The notes under the pieces were generated by a model. That model made no database searches. It was given only the letters and a program-made list of their open reading frames with translations, and was not told the origin of the DNA. From Lachnospiraceae bacterium (lineage in GTDB: Bacteria; Bacillota; Clostridia; Lachnospirales; Lachnospiraceae): a stretch of 64,000 bases of DNA. The DNA lies in assembly GCA_022766245.1 (NCBI GenBank), contig JALEPL010000051.1:20979-84978 (forward strand). The letters are read 5' to 3'. Both the position numbers and the translations under genes were made by a program. Below, piece by piece: positions 33,621 through 42,079 of the stretch. Position 1 is the first letter of the stretch, and each line of letters opens with the position of its first letter.

Positions 33621-34064
33621 ATGGCTAAATTTGTATATCGCATGCAAAATATTCTGGACATCAAAGAAAAACTGGAAAATCAGGCAGCCATTGCCTATAG
33701 TCAGGCAAACCAGCGGCTGCAGGAGGAAAATAACAAGCTCATGCAGCTTTTGTCCAGGAAGAACAGTTATGAGAAACAGGCCCGGGAACTGGTACAGAAT
33801 CAGATTGATGTGGTGGAAATTCAGCATTGTCGGAAGGCAATTGAATCTATGAAAGTGTTAATCCGCAGACAAATGCTGGAGGTTCAGGTGGCGGAAAAAA
33901 ATGCGGAGGCAGCCAGGCGGCATCTGGCGGAATTAATGAAGGACCGAAAGACGCATGAGAAACTGAAGGAAAATGCTTTTGAAGAGTTTAAACGCGAACT
34001 AAATGCTGAGGATAACAAACTGGTGGATGAATTGGTAAGTTACACTTATGGAAAAGAAAAGTAA
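33621..34064 (+). CDS. fliJ: Flagellar export protein FliJ
   Basis: Coiled-coil chaperone-escort protein (147 aa) that fits into the FliI ring. It is almost wholly helical and charged, opening FVYRMQNILDIKEKLENQ, the usual FliJ N-terminus. An in-frame upstream codon at 33573 would extend it by 16 residues, but the ATG at 33621 sits after GGAAGGGCAG and matches the family start. The stop codon falls inside a palindromic repeat at 34061-34087. Confidence 0.93.
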   Translation: MAKFVYRMQNILDIKEKLENQAAIAYSQANQRLQEENNKLMQLLSRKNSYEKQARELVQNQIDVVEIQHCRKAIESMKVLIRRQMLEVQVAEKNAEAARRHLAELMKDRKTHEKLKENAFEEFKRELNAEDNKLVDELVSYTYGKEK

Positions 34065-34087
34065 CTGTGAAGGTACTGAACGGTTAC
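34061..34087 (+). repeat. Palindromic repeat, fliJ-motE gap
   Basis: GTAACTGT, an 11-base centre GAAGGTACTGA and ACGGTTAC (one mismatch) overlap the fliJ TAA stop. Confidence 0.8.
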
Positions 34088-34119
34088 TAGAAAAAAGGAT
34101 GAATAGCAGGTGGTAGCAC

Positions 34120-34929
34120 ATGGCAGAGTTAGATAAGAAAGCTGCAAAAAAGGCGGAGAGAGCCAGAAAAAGAGAAGGAAAAAAGAACAAGAGCATGATG
34201 GAGGATCTGGAGGAGGAAAGCGGTAGCTCTTCCAAGGTTGCAATTTTTTTTGCGACACTGATTATCATTATCGTATGGATTGCCATCTTTGCACTGGTTA
34301 TCAAGTGGGACGTAGGCGGATTTGGCTCCACCGTGATGACCCCTCTTTTGAAAAATGTTCCCTATGTGAATCGGATTCTTCCAGATTCGGATGAGGAACT
34401 TTCCACGGAGGATGAATACCCTTACCGGACATTGGATGAGGCGGTAGCATACATTAAAGAGCTGGAACTGGAACTGGCAGAAGCCCAGTCGGGAACTTCT
34501 GATTACAATGCGTATGTGGCGGAATTGGAGGCTCAGTCCCAGAAACTTAAGGAATATGAGGCAAATCAGGCGGCCTTTGAAGAAGAGAAGGAAAAGTTTT
34601 ACGAGGAGGTTGTTTTTTCTGACGAAGCACCCGATATAGATGAATATAGGAAATATTATGAAAGTATTGACCCCGCCAATGCGGAACAGATTTATAAGCA
34701 GGTGATTCGGCAGGAGGAAGCGTCTGATGAGATTCAGGATTATGTGAAAGCATACTCTAATATGAAACCGAAGGCGGCAGCCGCAATTTTTGATACCATG
34801 ACAGATAATCTGGATCTGGTGGCAGATATTCTGGAAAATATGGACGCAGAATCCAGAGGAAATATACTGGCAAATATGAATCAGGATACAGCGGCAAAGG
34901 TCACAGAAATCATGAATCCTATTAATTAA
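34120..34929 (+). CDS. MotE/YlxF-like membrane protein with MgtE_N-like domain
   Basis: Single-pass membrane protein of 269 aa in the fliJ-fliK slot held by ylxF in Bacillus and motE in epsilonproteobacteria. A very basic N-terminus (KKAAKKAERARKREGKKNK) precedes one transmembrane helix at about residues 41-62 (VAIFFATLIIIIVWIAIFALV). A coiled-coil stretch follows, then a C-terminal MgtE_N-like helical repeat (YSNMKPKAAAAIFDTM, DAESRGNILANMNQDTAA). MotE is a chaperone for stator assembly in Helicobacter; a similar role here is inference. Repeats lie on both sides of the gene. Confidence 0.82.
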   Translation: MAELDKKAAKKAERARKREGKKNKSMMEDLEEESGSSSKVAIFFATLIIIIVWIAIFALVIKWDVGGFGSTVMTPLLKNVPYVNRILPDSDEELSTEDEYPYRTLDEAVAYIKELELELAEAQSGTSDYNAYVAELEAQSQKLKEYEANQAAFEEEKEKFYEEVVFSDEAPDIDEYRKYYESIDPANAEQIYKQVIRQEEASDEIQDYVKAYSNMKPKAAAAIFDTMTDNLDLVADILENMDAESRGNILANMNQDTAAKVTEIMNPIN

Positions 34930-34931
34930 AT

Positions 34932-35063
34932 GTAACTGTTCAGTACTTCACAGTTACGAGCACAAATCCATGTTAAATTTGCTTCACAAATGGATTTGCG
35001 CTTGCTAAATGTACGTTTTCTTACGGCATCCGCAGTAAATGCGTATGCCTACTGAATAGCTAC
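34932..35063 (+). repeat. 132-bp composite palindromic element, motE-fliK gap
   Basis: Left end GTAACTGTTCAGTA and right end TACTGAATAGCTAC are inverted with two mismatches. Inside are a GTAACTGT...ACAGTTAC hairpin (34932-34957), a CAAATCCAT...ATGGATTTG stem, and GGCATCCGCA/TGCGTATGCC (35025-35049). The reverse complement of 34932-35007 closely matches 59226-59300. The element fills the 165-bp gap before fliK apart from its ribosome site. Confidence 0.8.
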
Positions 35064-35094
35064 AATAAATTTAATAACGAGAAAGGAGGAAAAT

Positions 35095-36681
35095 ATGACA
35101 AGTGTTAAGCTGACAGATATGATGACGGCAAATACGGGTGATGTGATTTCATCTTTGGGAACAGCAGTTGGCACGGCAAATGCATCCTCTGACAAACAGG
35201 ATTTTGCAACAGTCATGAATGATACGGCGAAAAGTGGCCGGTCATCGGAGAAAACGGACGTTTCTACTGGTCAGATTGAGAGTAAGACGGATGTGCAGGA
35301 GAGCTATCAGGCCAGTGCCAAGAGCGATGCCATGGACCGAAAGGTGATGAAATCAGAAACAGCGAATATGGACAAGTTTCAGAATCTGCAGGAGAATCAG
35401 GAAGAACTGACAGAGGATTTCACCCAGGGGATGAAGGGGCTTTTGATGGGAAAGCTGAATGTTTCTGAGCAAGATTTGGAAGAAGCAATGACTGCATTGG
35501 GATTAAGCTATATGGATCTTTTGAATCCGGCAAATCTCACACAGTTGGCAGTACAGCTTACTGATACGGAGGATGCCTGCACACTGCTGATGAATGAGGA
35601 TTTCACCGATATTCTCCAGCAGAGTGAACAACTTATGTCTGAACTGACAGAAACTACCGGACTTAGCCGGGATGAACTGTTGAGCTGGATGGAGACCCAG
35701 AATCAGGAAGTGCCCATGGAAATGGAGCCTATGTCGGATATGACTCAGGCAGAATATCCGGAGTACGTGGAGACAGTACCGGAAGAGGCAACGGAATTTG
35801 AAAATACAGCAGAAGAACCGGATGCGGAGGCTGAATTGCAAGTACATCCGGAGGAGAATGCAAAGATACTGCAAAAGGATGAACAGCCCGTGGCAGTGGA
35901 GACTGAAACCATCAAGGCGGTGACCCTATCACAGGAAAAAGAAATGCAGCCCCAGGATCATGTTTCGGAAAACAAAAAACAGGATGATGTGAAAGAAACC
36001 GGCGTTGCAGCGGAAGAAGCCCCTGTGCAGGAAACGAAAGACTCCCAGCCGGATCAGGCAGAAAATGAAATGTTTGAAAAAGATGATGGAGGCCACCGGG
36101 AAGGAAAGCCTGAACAGGTGTCTCATTCCCAGACAGCCGGCTTCGAGAATGCCCGCACTGAGGTGATTACAGAAACCAATGTGCAGCCACAGACCAATAC
36201 AGCCCGTGTGGACGTGGAGAATTTGATGCGGCAGTTTGGAGAGTTCGCCAGAATTCATATTAACCAGGATACAACTTCCATTGATATGCAGCTGAATCCG
36301 GAAAATCTCGGAAAGCTTTATTTACATGTATCTACCGGAAAAGAAGGCAATGTGACGGCCGAGATTGCCACCACCAGTCAGGAGGTTAAGGAAGCCCTTG
36401 AGACTCAGATCGCAGAACTTCGGGTGACTTTAGTTCAGCAGGGAGTTAAGGTGGATGCAGTGGAAGTAACTGTAGCCAGCCACGAGTTTGAACAGAACTT
36501 AGAACAAAATGCGGCTCATGACCAGAGACAGGGCGAGGAACAGGAACAGCAGAACCAGGGTAGAGTGAGAAGCCTGCTTCGTGGAGAACTGGATGATCTG
36601 AGTGGTCTTGCATCAGAGGAAGAGATTTTAGCGGCAAGAATTATGAAAGACAATGGAAACAGTATGGATGTGACCGTGTAG
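35095..36681 (+). CDS. fliK: Flagellar hook-length control protein FliK
   Basis: Secreted molecular ruler that ends hook growth and switches export specificity (528 aa). The C-terminal Flg_hook domain is clear (TSIDMQLNPENLGKLYLHVS, then TAEIATTSQEVKEALETQI and LRVTLVQQGVKVDAVEVTV). The N-terminal 370 residues are low-complexity, acidic and rich in Glu, Gln, Thr and Met, as expected for the ruler part. The start ATG has AAAGGAGGAAA. The gene is followed 12 bp later by flgD. Confidence 0.92.
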   Translation: MTSVKLTDMMTANTGDVISSLGTAVGTANASSDKQDFATVMNDTAKSGRSSEKTDVSTGQIESKTDVQESYQASAKSDAMDRKVMKSETANMDKFQNLQENQEELTEDFTQGMKGLLMGKLNVSEQDLEEAMTALGLSYMDLLNPANLTQLAVQLTDTEDACTLLMNEDFTDILQQSEQLMSELTETTGLSRDELLSWMETQNQEVPMEMEPMSDMTQAEYPEYVETVPEEATEFENTAEEPDAEAELQVHPEENAKILQKDEQPVAVETETIKAVTLSQEKEMQPQDHVSENKKQDDVKETGVAAEEAPVQETKDSQPDQAENEMFEKDDGGHREGKPEQVSHSQTAGFENARTEVITETNVQPQTNTARVDVENLMRQFGEFARIHINQDTTSIDMQLNPENLGKLYLHVSTGKEGNVTAEIATTSQEVKEALETQIAELRVTLVQQGVKVDAVEVTVASHEFEQNLEQNAAHDQRQGEEQEQQNQGRVRSLLRGELDDLSGLASEEEILAARIMKDNGNSMDVTV

Positions 36682-36693
36682 AAAGGAGCAGTT

Positions 36694-37413
36694 ATGGCAA
36701 TTACACAGTTAGTAAAGGATGGTGTTCTGGTGGATGCTTCGGCAAGTGCTACATCACTTTCCACCAGTAAAACAGCAGACAGCAATTCATTGGACAAGGA
36801 TGCATTTTTACAGCTTCTGGTAGCGCAGATGAAGTATCAGGATCCGCTGGAACCGACAGACAACACCCAGTACATATCTCAGCTGGCAACATTTTCCCAG
36901 CTTGAGGCGACCCAGAATGTGCAGTCTTCCTTAAGTGCTATGGAAGCAAATGATTTGGTGGGAAAACAGGTGATTTTAAAGGTTACATCGTCGGTGACAG
37001 GAGAAACCTCCTATGTGTCCGGTCGTGTGGATTATGTGCTGCATGAAAATGGAGAAACATATTTATCTGTAAATGATGCACTTTATTCTATCGAGGATTT
37101 GGATACAGTGGCTGATTCAGACTACATGGATGCAGTTACTTTTGCAAAATCCTTTAACAGCGCAGTGAGGGATCTTCCTTCCGTGGATAATGTGGCTGCG
37201 TCCGACGAGGAAAAAGTCACTACACTTTACACCGCATATCAGAGCCTGACCGATTATCAGAAACAGTTTGTGGCAGAGGATGATGTGAAGAAATTGGAGA
37301 GCCTTATTGCAAAGATTGCATTGCTGAAGGCGGCAGAAGGAAATCAGGGCGAAGGATCCGAAACAGAAGCAGGTGCGGAAGCGGGAGCAGATACAGGTGC
37401 CCAAGCAGAATAG
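36694..37413 (+). CDS. flgD: Flagellar hook-capping protein FlgD with extra C-terminal module
   Basis: Scaffold cap for hook assembly (239 aa). The N-terminal FlgD signature is plain: DKDAFLQLLVAQMKYQDPLE and TQYISQLATFSQLEATQNVQ. The central beta part (LVGKQVILKVTSSVTGE, YVSGRVDYVLHENGE) is short. After residue about 150 it carries an unusual helical module (VRDLPSVDNV, LYTAYQSLTDYQKQFV, DVKKLESLIAKIALL) of the kind repeated in Firmicute surface proteins (LTxxQKxxV). A Gly/Glu/Ala-rich acidic tail follows. This module is not part of standard FlgD. The ribosome site GAAAGGAG is strong. Confidence 0.92.
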   Translation: MAITQLVKDGVLVDASASATSLSTSKTADSNSLDKDAFLQLLVAQMKYQDPLEPTDNTQYISQLATFSQLEATQNVQSSLSAMEANDLVGKQVILKVTSSVTGETSYVSGRVDYVLHENGETYLSVNDALYSIEDLDTVADSDYMDAVTFAKSFNSAVRDLPSVDNVAASDEEKVTTLYTAYQSLTDYQKQFVAEDDVKKLESLIAKIALLKAAEGNQGEGSETEAGAEAGADTGAQAE

Positions 37414-37443
37414 TGAAGCGAAAAGGAACAGGGGGCGATTCTT

Positions 37444-37848
37444 ATGAATGGAATTTCCGGTCAGTTTACATCCATTGAACAGATACAGGATCAGTATCTG
37501 AACAACAAAAGGGTAAACTATTCGGATCAGTCATCCGATATATCTTTTGCGAAGGTATTACAGGAGAAACAACAAAAAATCTCACCCAATGCAGATTTCC
37601 TGAAGTTTTCCAAACATGCTGCCATGCGTCTGGCGGACAGAGATATCAGTTTATCGAAAGAGCAAAGTGAACGCCTGGAGGCAGGAGTGAAGAAGGCATC
37701 GGAAAAAGGAATACAAGAGTCTCTGGTGGTGATGGATTCCCTGGCATTTATCGTAAATGTTCCAAATCGGACAGTGGTTACGGCTATTGACCAGGCGGAA
37801 TCTGAGAATAACATTTTTACAAATATTGATGGCGCGGTGATTGTATAG
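37444..37848 (+). CDS. TIGR02530-type flagellar operon protein
   Basis: Small cytosolic protein (134 aa) found in many Firmicute fla operons between flgD and flgE. The characteristic C-terminal part is readable: FSKHAAMRLADRDISLSKEQ, then LVVMDSLAFIVNVPNRTVVT. Its function is not established. The ATG has a weak upstream GGGGGCG site 5 bp away. The gene's position makes a role in hook assembly or its regulation likely, but this is inference. Confidence 0.85.
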   Translation: MNGISGQFTSIEQIQDQYLNNKRVNYSDQSSDISFAKVLQEKQQKISPNADFLKFSKHAAMRLADRDISLSKEQSERLEAGVKKASEKGIQESLVVMDSLAFIVNVPNRTVVTAIDQAESENNIFTNIDGAVIV

Positions 37849-37921
37849 CTGGACCTTAATGGAAGCTAGGATTCCTGACTGACAGATGGAATCAGACCGC
37901 GGAATAGGAGGTCATGTAATT

Positions 37922-39619
37922 ATGATGAGATCAATGTACTCTGCTGTGTCAGGACTAAAGACACATCAGACAAAGATGGATGTAATTGGTAACAATATTG
38001 CGAATGTAAATACAGTAGCGTTTAAATCATCCTCAGTAACTTTCAGCGAGATTATGTATCAGACAATTTCAAATGCATCCAGTGCCAATCCTTCCACGGG
38101 TATTGGTGGTGTGAATGCGAAGCAGATTGGACTTGGTGTTACCAGTGGTTCCACCAGCATGAGCATTACATCTGCTGGTGCTGCACAGACCACAGGAAAT
38201 GCATTTGATATTAAAATCACTGACAGTGGAAATACCACCAGCTTTTTTGTGGTAAGCAATGGTACGGAGAATATGTTCACCAGATCAGGTTCGTTTTATA
38301 TTGACGGATCCGGCAACCTGGCTATGACATCCACCGGATACAATGTGATGGGATGGCAGGTGGACGAAAACACTGGCGAGATTCGGAAGGATTCTGTTTC
38401 TGCACTTCGAATTATGCAGGAGAAGAATCTTACTTCTGCAGCAGAGGCTACTACGGCAGCAACCTGCGCCGGAGTAGTAGATAAAAACAGTGCGGATATC
38501 ACCAGTGCAGACGGATATGCCATGAACCTGAACTTTTATGACAGTCTGGGATATTCTTACACAGCCAAATTTGCAATCAAAGCTGTGGATACAGAGGCAG
38601 GAACTTATACAGTGGAATTATCAGCAATCTACGATTCGGACAATAAGAATATACTGGAGAGTTATCTGGCTACCGGAGAACAACTCAGCAATCTGTTTGG
38701 AGGGGCAGAAGCCACTCAGACCACATACAATGTTTTGAATAGTGAGTGGGTAATTCCGGATCCACAGGTCGTGGAGACGGTTACCCGGAATGCAGGAACT
38801 GCAAATCAGTACAATGATGTTTACTATCAGGTGAGAAATACCGGTGACGGACAGCTCTATTATGTGAATGCGGGAGGACCTGCAGGCATTGCAGACAGTC
38901 GTGTGTATCAGAATGTAGGCGGAAATTATGTGGCAGTGAACAATGTTCTGATTTCTGATATTTACAGCGGCATGCAGACCGGTGCGACTGTGACCGGAAT
39001 CACAGGTGGAAATCCGCCGGCAGTTACTGCGTCAAATGTCAATTATACCCTGCAGTTCGATGCGGACAACGGAACTTTTCAGTCTGTGGGAAACAGCAAC
39101 AATGGAATCGTAACTCTGAATCTGAAGGAATTGGGTGGTAATTTTGAAAATATTGCCGTTGATTTTACCCAGTGTCTGAATTCTAACAACGGTGGAACCT
39201 CCACAGTGGGAATGGATGCAGGTGCGATTGACGGAACTACCGGAACAGGAAAGAAGCTGGGCGCCCTTACCGGTTTGTCTGTGGATTCCAGTGGTAAGAT
39301 TTACGGATCCTATGACAATGGTAATACGGTTCTGTTGGGACAGATTGCAGCAGCACGGTTTTCCAATGCGGCAGGTTTGGAAAAGGTAGGAGATAACTGC
39401 TATCGTACCACATTAAATTCCGGAGAGTTTGATGGAATTGGGGTGGAGATTGACGCAAACGGAAGTGCCATGTCAACCGGAGAACTGGAAATGTCCAACG
39501 TGGATCTGGCATCTGAGTTTACGGATATGATTACCACACAGAGAGGTTTTCAGGCAAACTCCCGTGTAATCACCACATCAGATACTTTGCTGGAGGAACT
39601 GATTAATCTGAAACGATAA
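37922..39619 (+). CDS. flgE: Flagellar hook protein FlgE
   Basis: Main hook subunit (565 aa). The N-terminal rod/hook motif is MYSAVSGLKTHQTKMDVIGN followed by NIANVNTVAFKSSSVTF. The C-terminal helix is DLASEFTDMITTQRGFQANS followed by RVITTSDTLLEELINLKR. The middle is a long variable domain of about 350 residues. An upstream in-frame start at 37886 precedes the AGGAGG ribosome site at 37906-37911, so ATG 37922 is preferred. The flbD gene that usually follows flgE is missing; a hairpin and a promoter lie there instead. Confidence 0.95.
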   Translation: MMRSMYSAVSGLKTHQTKMDVIGNNIANVNTVAFKSSSVTFSEIMYQTISNASSANPSTGIGGVNAKQIGLGVTSGSTSMSITSAGAAQTTGNAFDIKITDSGNTTSFFVVSNGTENMFTRSGSFYIDGSGNLAMTSTGYNVMGWQVDENTGEIRKDSVSALRIMQEKNLTSAAEATTAATCAGVVDKNSADITSADGYAMNLNFYDSLGYSYTAKFAIKAVDTEAGTYTVELSAIYDSDNKNILESYLATGEQLSNLFGGAEATQTTYNVLNSEWVIPDPQVVETVTRNAGTANQYNDVYYQVRNTGDGQLYYVNAGGPAGIADSRVYQNVGGNYVAVNNVLISDIYSGMQTGATVTGITGGNPPAVTASNVNYTLQFDADNGTFQSVGNSNNGIVTLNLKELGGNFENIAVDFTQCLNSNNGGTSTVGMDAGAIDGTTGTGKKLGALTGLSVDSSGKIYGSYDNGNTVLLGQIAAARFSNAAGLEKVGDNCYRTTLNSGEFDGIGVEIDANGSAMSTGELEMSNVDLASEFTDMITTQRGFQANSRVITTSDTLLEELINLKR

Positions 39620-39679
39620 TTAATTTGCTGACCATAAGGATGGTTTTGGAACAATAGGATAGAAGGCAACATTGCGTAG

Positions 39680-39714
39680 ATGTTGGGGGACTATTTGGTA
39701 TAGTTCCCCAACAT
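39680..39714 (+). repeat. Strong hairpin in the flgE-motA gap
   Basis: ATGTTGGGGGACTAT (39680-39694) pairs with ATAGTTCCCCAACAT (39700-39714) with a single mismatch and a 5-base loop. No T-tract follows directly, so it is not a classical terminator. The 10-mer ATTTGGTATA occurs at its loop and again just after it. Confidence 0.8.
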
Positions 39715-39762
39715 TTGGTATAGGAACAATTCGTCGGGAATTGAAAAAACTTCTAAAAAAAG

Positions 39763-39791
39763 TAGACAATCGACAGAAAATTTAGTAATAT
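39763..39791 (+). promoter_or_regulatory. Predicted internal promoter before motA
   Basis: TAGACA (39763-39768), a 17-bp spacer and TAATAT (39786-39791) lie 50 bp before the motA start, inside the longest gap of the early operon. Confidence 0.5.
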
Positions 39792-39841
39792 GATATAGAT
39801 AAGGACAATATGACTTTTTGATGAAAAGCAGGTGAGAAGGT

Positions 39842-40642
39842 TTGGATATTGCATCATTGGCGGGTATTATATTGGGATTTGCGATGGTTATATTCGGTAT
39901 TGTGTCCAGTGCAGACGTTTCGGCAATCAAGGACAGTTTCGTTGATATTCCATCCATTATCATTACCATAGGAGGTTCCCTGACGGGACTTTTAGGCGCC
40001 AATAAGTTAAAAGATTTTTTGGCTGGGTTTAAATCCATTAAGCTTGCCTTAAAAGAGAATACAACAGATCCGGGTGAGGTGATTTCCAATATCATCAATC
40101 TTGCAAATGTATCCAGAAAGGAAGGCCTTCTTGCACTGGAGGAAGCGGCGGGTGGAATTGATGACCCGTTCCTGAAAAAGGGGATTATGCTGGTGGTGGA
40201 TGGCACGGATCCGGAGCTTGTGCGAGGTATTTTGGAGACGGATCTTAGCTGTGTGGAGGCGCGCCATAAAAAGACCATTGGCTTTTGGTCGAAGTGGGCA
40301 GAGTTGGGCCCGGCATGGGGCATGATTGGTACGCTGGTGGGTCTGGTAAACATGTTAAAGAATTTGAATGACCCGTCTTCCATTGGTCCGCAGATGGCAG
40401 TGGCACTATTGACTACCCTGTATGGTTCGCTGATTGCTAACTGGTTGTGTAATCCGATTGCGTCAAAGCTGGAAGTAAACAATGCAAATGAGATTATGAT
40501 GAAAGAGGTAACTGTGGAGGGACTTTTGTCCATTCAGGCAGGAGAGAATCCCAGAGTAATAGAAGAAAAGCTAAAGTCATTCCTCTCCCCGTCAGCCCGT
40601 GATGCGATGGGTGGTGGTGAAGATGCCGGAGGTGAGGAATAA
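39842..40642 (+). CDS. motA: Flagellar motor stator protein MotA
   Basis: Proton- or sodium-conducting stator subunit (266 aa) with four transmembrane helices: about 4-24, 34-52, and a pair at about 150-200. The conserved cytoplasmic and membrane motifs are IIMGGSL-like IITIGGSLTGLLGANKLKDF, KTIGFWSKWAELGPAWGMIG and NPIASKLEVNNANE. The start is TTG with GCAGGTGAGAAGG upstream. Its stop overlaps the motB start (TAATG). The motor operates as MotA5MotB2. Confidence 0.95.
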   Translation: MDIASLAGIILGFAMVIFGIVSSADVSAIKDSFVDIPSIIITIGGSLTGLLGANKLKDFLAGFKSIKLALKENTTDPGEVISNIINLANVSRKEGLLALEEAAGGIDDPFLKKGIMLVVDGTDPELVRGILETDLSCVEARHKKTIGFWSKWAELGPAWGMIGTLVGLVNMLKNLNDPSSIGPQMAVALLTTLYGSLIANWLCNPIASKLEVNNANEIMMKEVTVEGLLSIQAGENPRVIEEKLKSFLSPSARDAMGGGEDAGGEE

Positions 40643-41487
40643 TGGCAAAAAAGAAGCAGGAAGATGCGCCTAAGGGGTCACCGGCGTGGATGGCCACGTT
40701 TAGCGATTTGATGAATCTGTTACTTTGCTTTTTCGTTTTGCTGTTTTCTATGTCTACGGTGGATGCAGAGAAGTTTGTTCTTGTGATTGCATCGCTGCAG
40801 AGCAGTTTCTCTGTTTTACCTGCAGGGGGAAACAGTATCGGAGATGGGCAGATGGTGGGGGCGGGTATCAGCCAGCTTTCCCAGTTGGATATCTATTTCC
40901 AGGAGGCTAATTCAGATGGAGAATCACAGGGCGGTGCTACCCCCGACAGCGAAGAAGGTGCCCAGTCATCGATGGAGGATGTGAAAGAACAGTATCGTCA
41001 GGAAGCTTTGAATCAGTCACAGGATATGGCTGAGGAGATTGAGGAGAAGTTGACGCAGTATGGTATACAGGATCAGGTTGATGTTGAGTTTAATGCGGAG
41101 TATGTACTACTGACGTTAAACGGAGCGATTCTTTTTGATTCCGGAAAAGCTGAAGTTAGAGATGAGGCGAAAGATTTGATCATAAAGCTTGCATCCATTG
41201 TGGAACAGTATGATAACAATATCATTGAAGTGGAAGGACATACGGATAATGTTCCGATTCGTGGTGGAAAATACGAGGATAACGATGTGTTGTCCATGTA
41301 TCGGGCCCGTTCCGTGGCGAATCTGATACGGGACAATTCTGACATAGATCCGTCATTCTTGAAATCGGCAGGCCGAGGCGAGTATGTTCCTGTGGCAGAT
41401 AATTCCACGGAGGAAGGACGAGCCCGAAATCGTAGAGTAGAGATAAAGATATATAATACCTTGAGTTCTGGAGCGGCGGCGGAGTAA
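40642..41487 (+). CDS. motB: Flagellar motor stator protein MotB
   Basis: Stator subunit anchored to peptidoglycan (281 aa). The single N-terminal membrane helix carries the ion-binding Asp22 in TFSDLMNLLLCFFVLLFSMS. The C-terminal OmpA-like domain has VEGHTDNVPIRGG and SAGRGEYVPVADNSTEEGRA. A long acidic linker (ANSDGESQGGATPDSEEGAQ) lies between. The start overlaps the motA stop. Translational coupling fits the fixed stator stoichiometry. Confidence 0.95.
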   Translation: MAKKKQEDAPKGSPAWMATFSDLMNLLLCFFVLLFSMSTVDAEKFVLVIASLQSSFSVLPAGGNSIGDGQMVGAGISQLSQLDIYFQEANSDGESQGGATPDSEEGAQSSMEDVKEQYRQEALNQSQDMAEEIEEKLTQYGIQDQVDVEFNAEYVLLTLNGAILFDSGKAEVRDEAKDLIIKLASIVEQYDNNIIEVEGHTDNVPIRGGKYEDNDVLSMYRARSVANLIRDNSDIDPSFLKSAGRGEYVPVADNSTEEGRARNRRVEIKIYNTLSSGAAAE

Positions 41488-41523
41488 CGCCTGGCTGATA
41501 CATGTTATACTAGGAGGATTTAT

Positions 41524-42042
41524 ATGAAGAAAAATCTTATGTCAGTATTGATACTGGCATTGGTGTTAGTAAATTTGATATTGACGGCAATACTGACCAT
41601 CAGTATTCTTCCGCAGACAAAGAAAGCCAATGAACTGATTACTACAGTTTGCAGCGCAATTAATCTGGAGCTTACATCAGGAGATATGACGGAGGTCAGC
41701 GTGGCGGTGCCCATGAATCAGAGTTCTACCTATGCCATTGAGGATACCATGACCATCAGTCTGAAAAAGGGTGCGGATGATAAACAGCATTATGTTGTGC
41801 TTGGTGTATCCATCTCCATGGATACGAAAAATGATGGTTATAAGGAATATGGAGCAAAAGTGGAAGCAGGAGACTATGACAGCATAATTTGTGACACGGT
41901 TGACAGTGTGGTATCCAGCTATACTTTGGATGGATTTGAGGATCGTGAGGCAGTGAAACAGACAATTCTGACACAGCTTCAGGAGCGGTTTGATTCCGAT
42001 TTTATTTATCAGGTTAATTTCTCCAGTGTGACACCGCAGTAG
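41524..42042 (+). CDS. fliL: Flagellar basal body-associated protein FliL
   Basis: Single-pass membrane protein (172 aa) that surrounds and stabilises the stator. One N-terminal transmembrane helix at about residues 6-26 (MSVLILALVLVNLILTAIL) is followed by a periplasm-side stomatin-like domain, although sequence identity to classical FliL is low. The position between motB and fliM is exactly that of fliL in related operons. The C-terminus has the usual VKQTILTQLQERFDSDFIYQ pattern. The start has AGGAGG. Confidence 0.85.
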   Translation: MKKNLMSVLILALVLVNLILTAILTISILPQTKKANELITTVCSAINLELTSGDMTEVSVAVPMNQSSTYAIEDTMTISLKKGADDKQHYVVLGVSISMDTKNDGYKEYGAKVEAGDYDSIICDTVDSVVSSYTLDGFEDREAVKQTILTQLQERFDSDFIYQVNFSSVTPQ

Positions 42043-42079
42043 TGGGTCGATAGGAAGCAGTGTAAGGTGGTGAGTGTTC

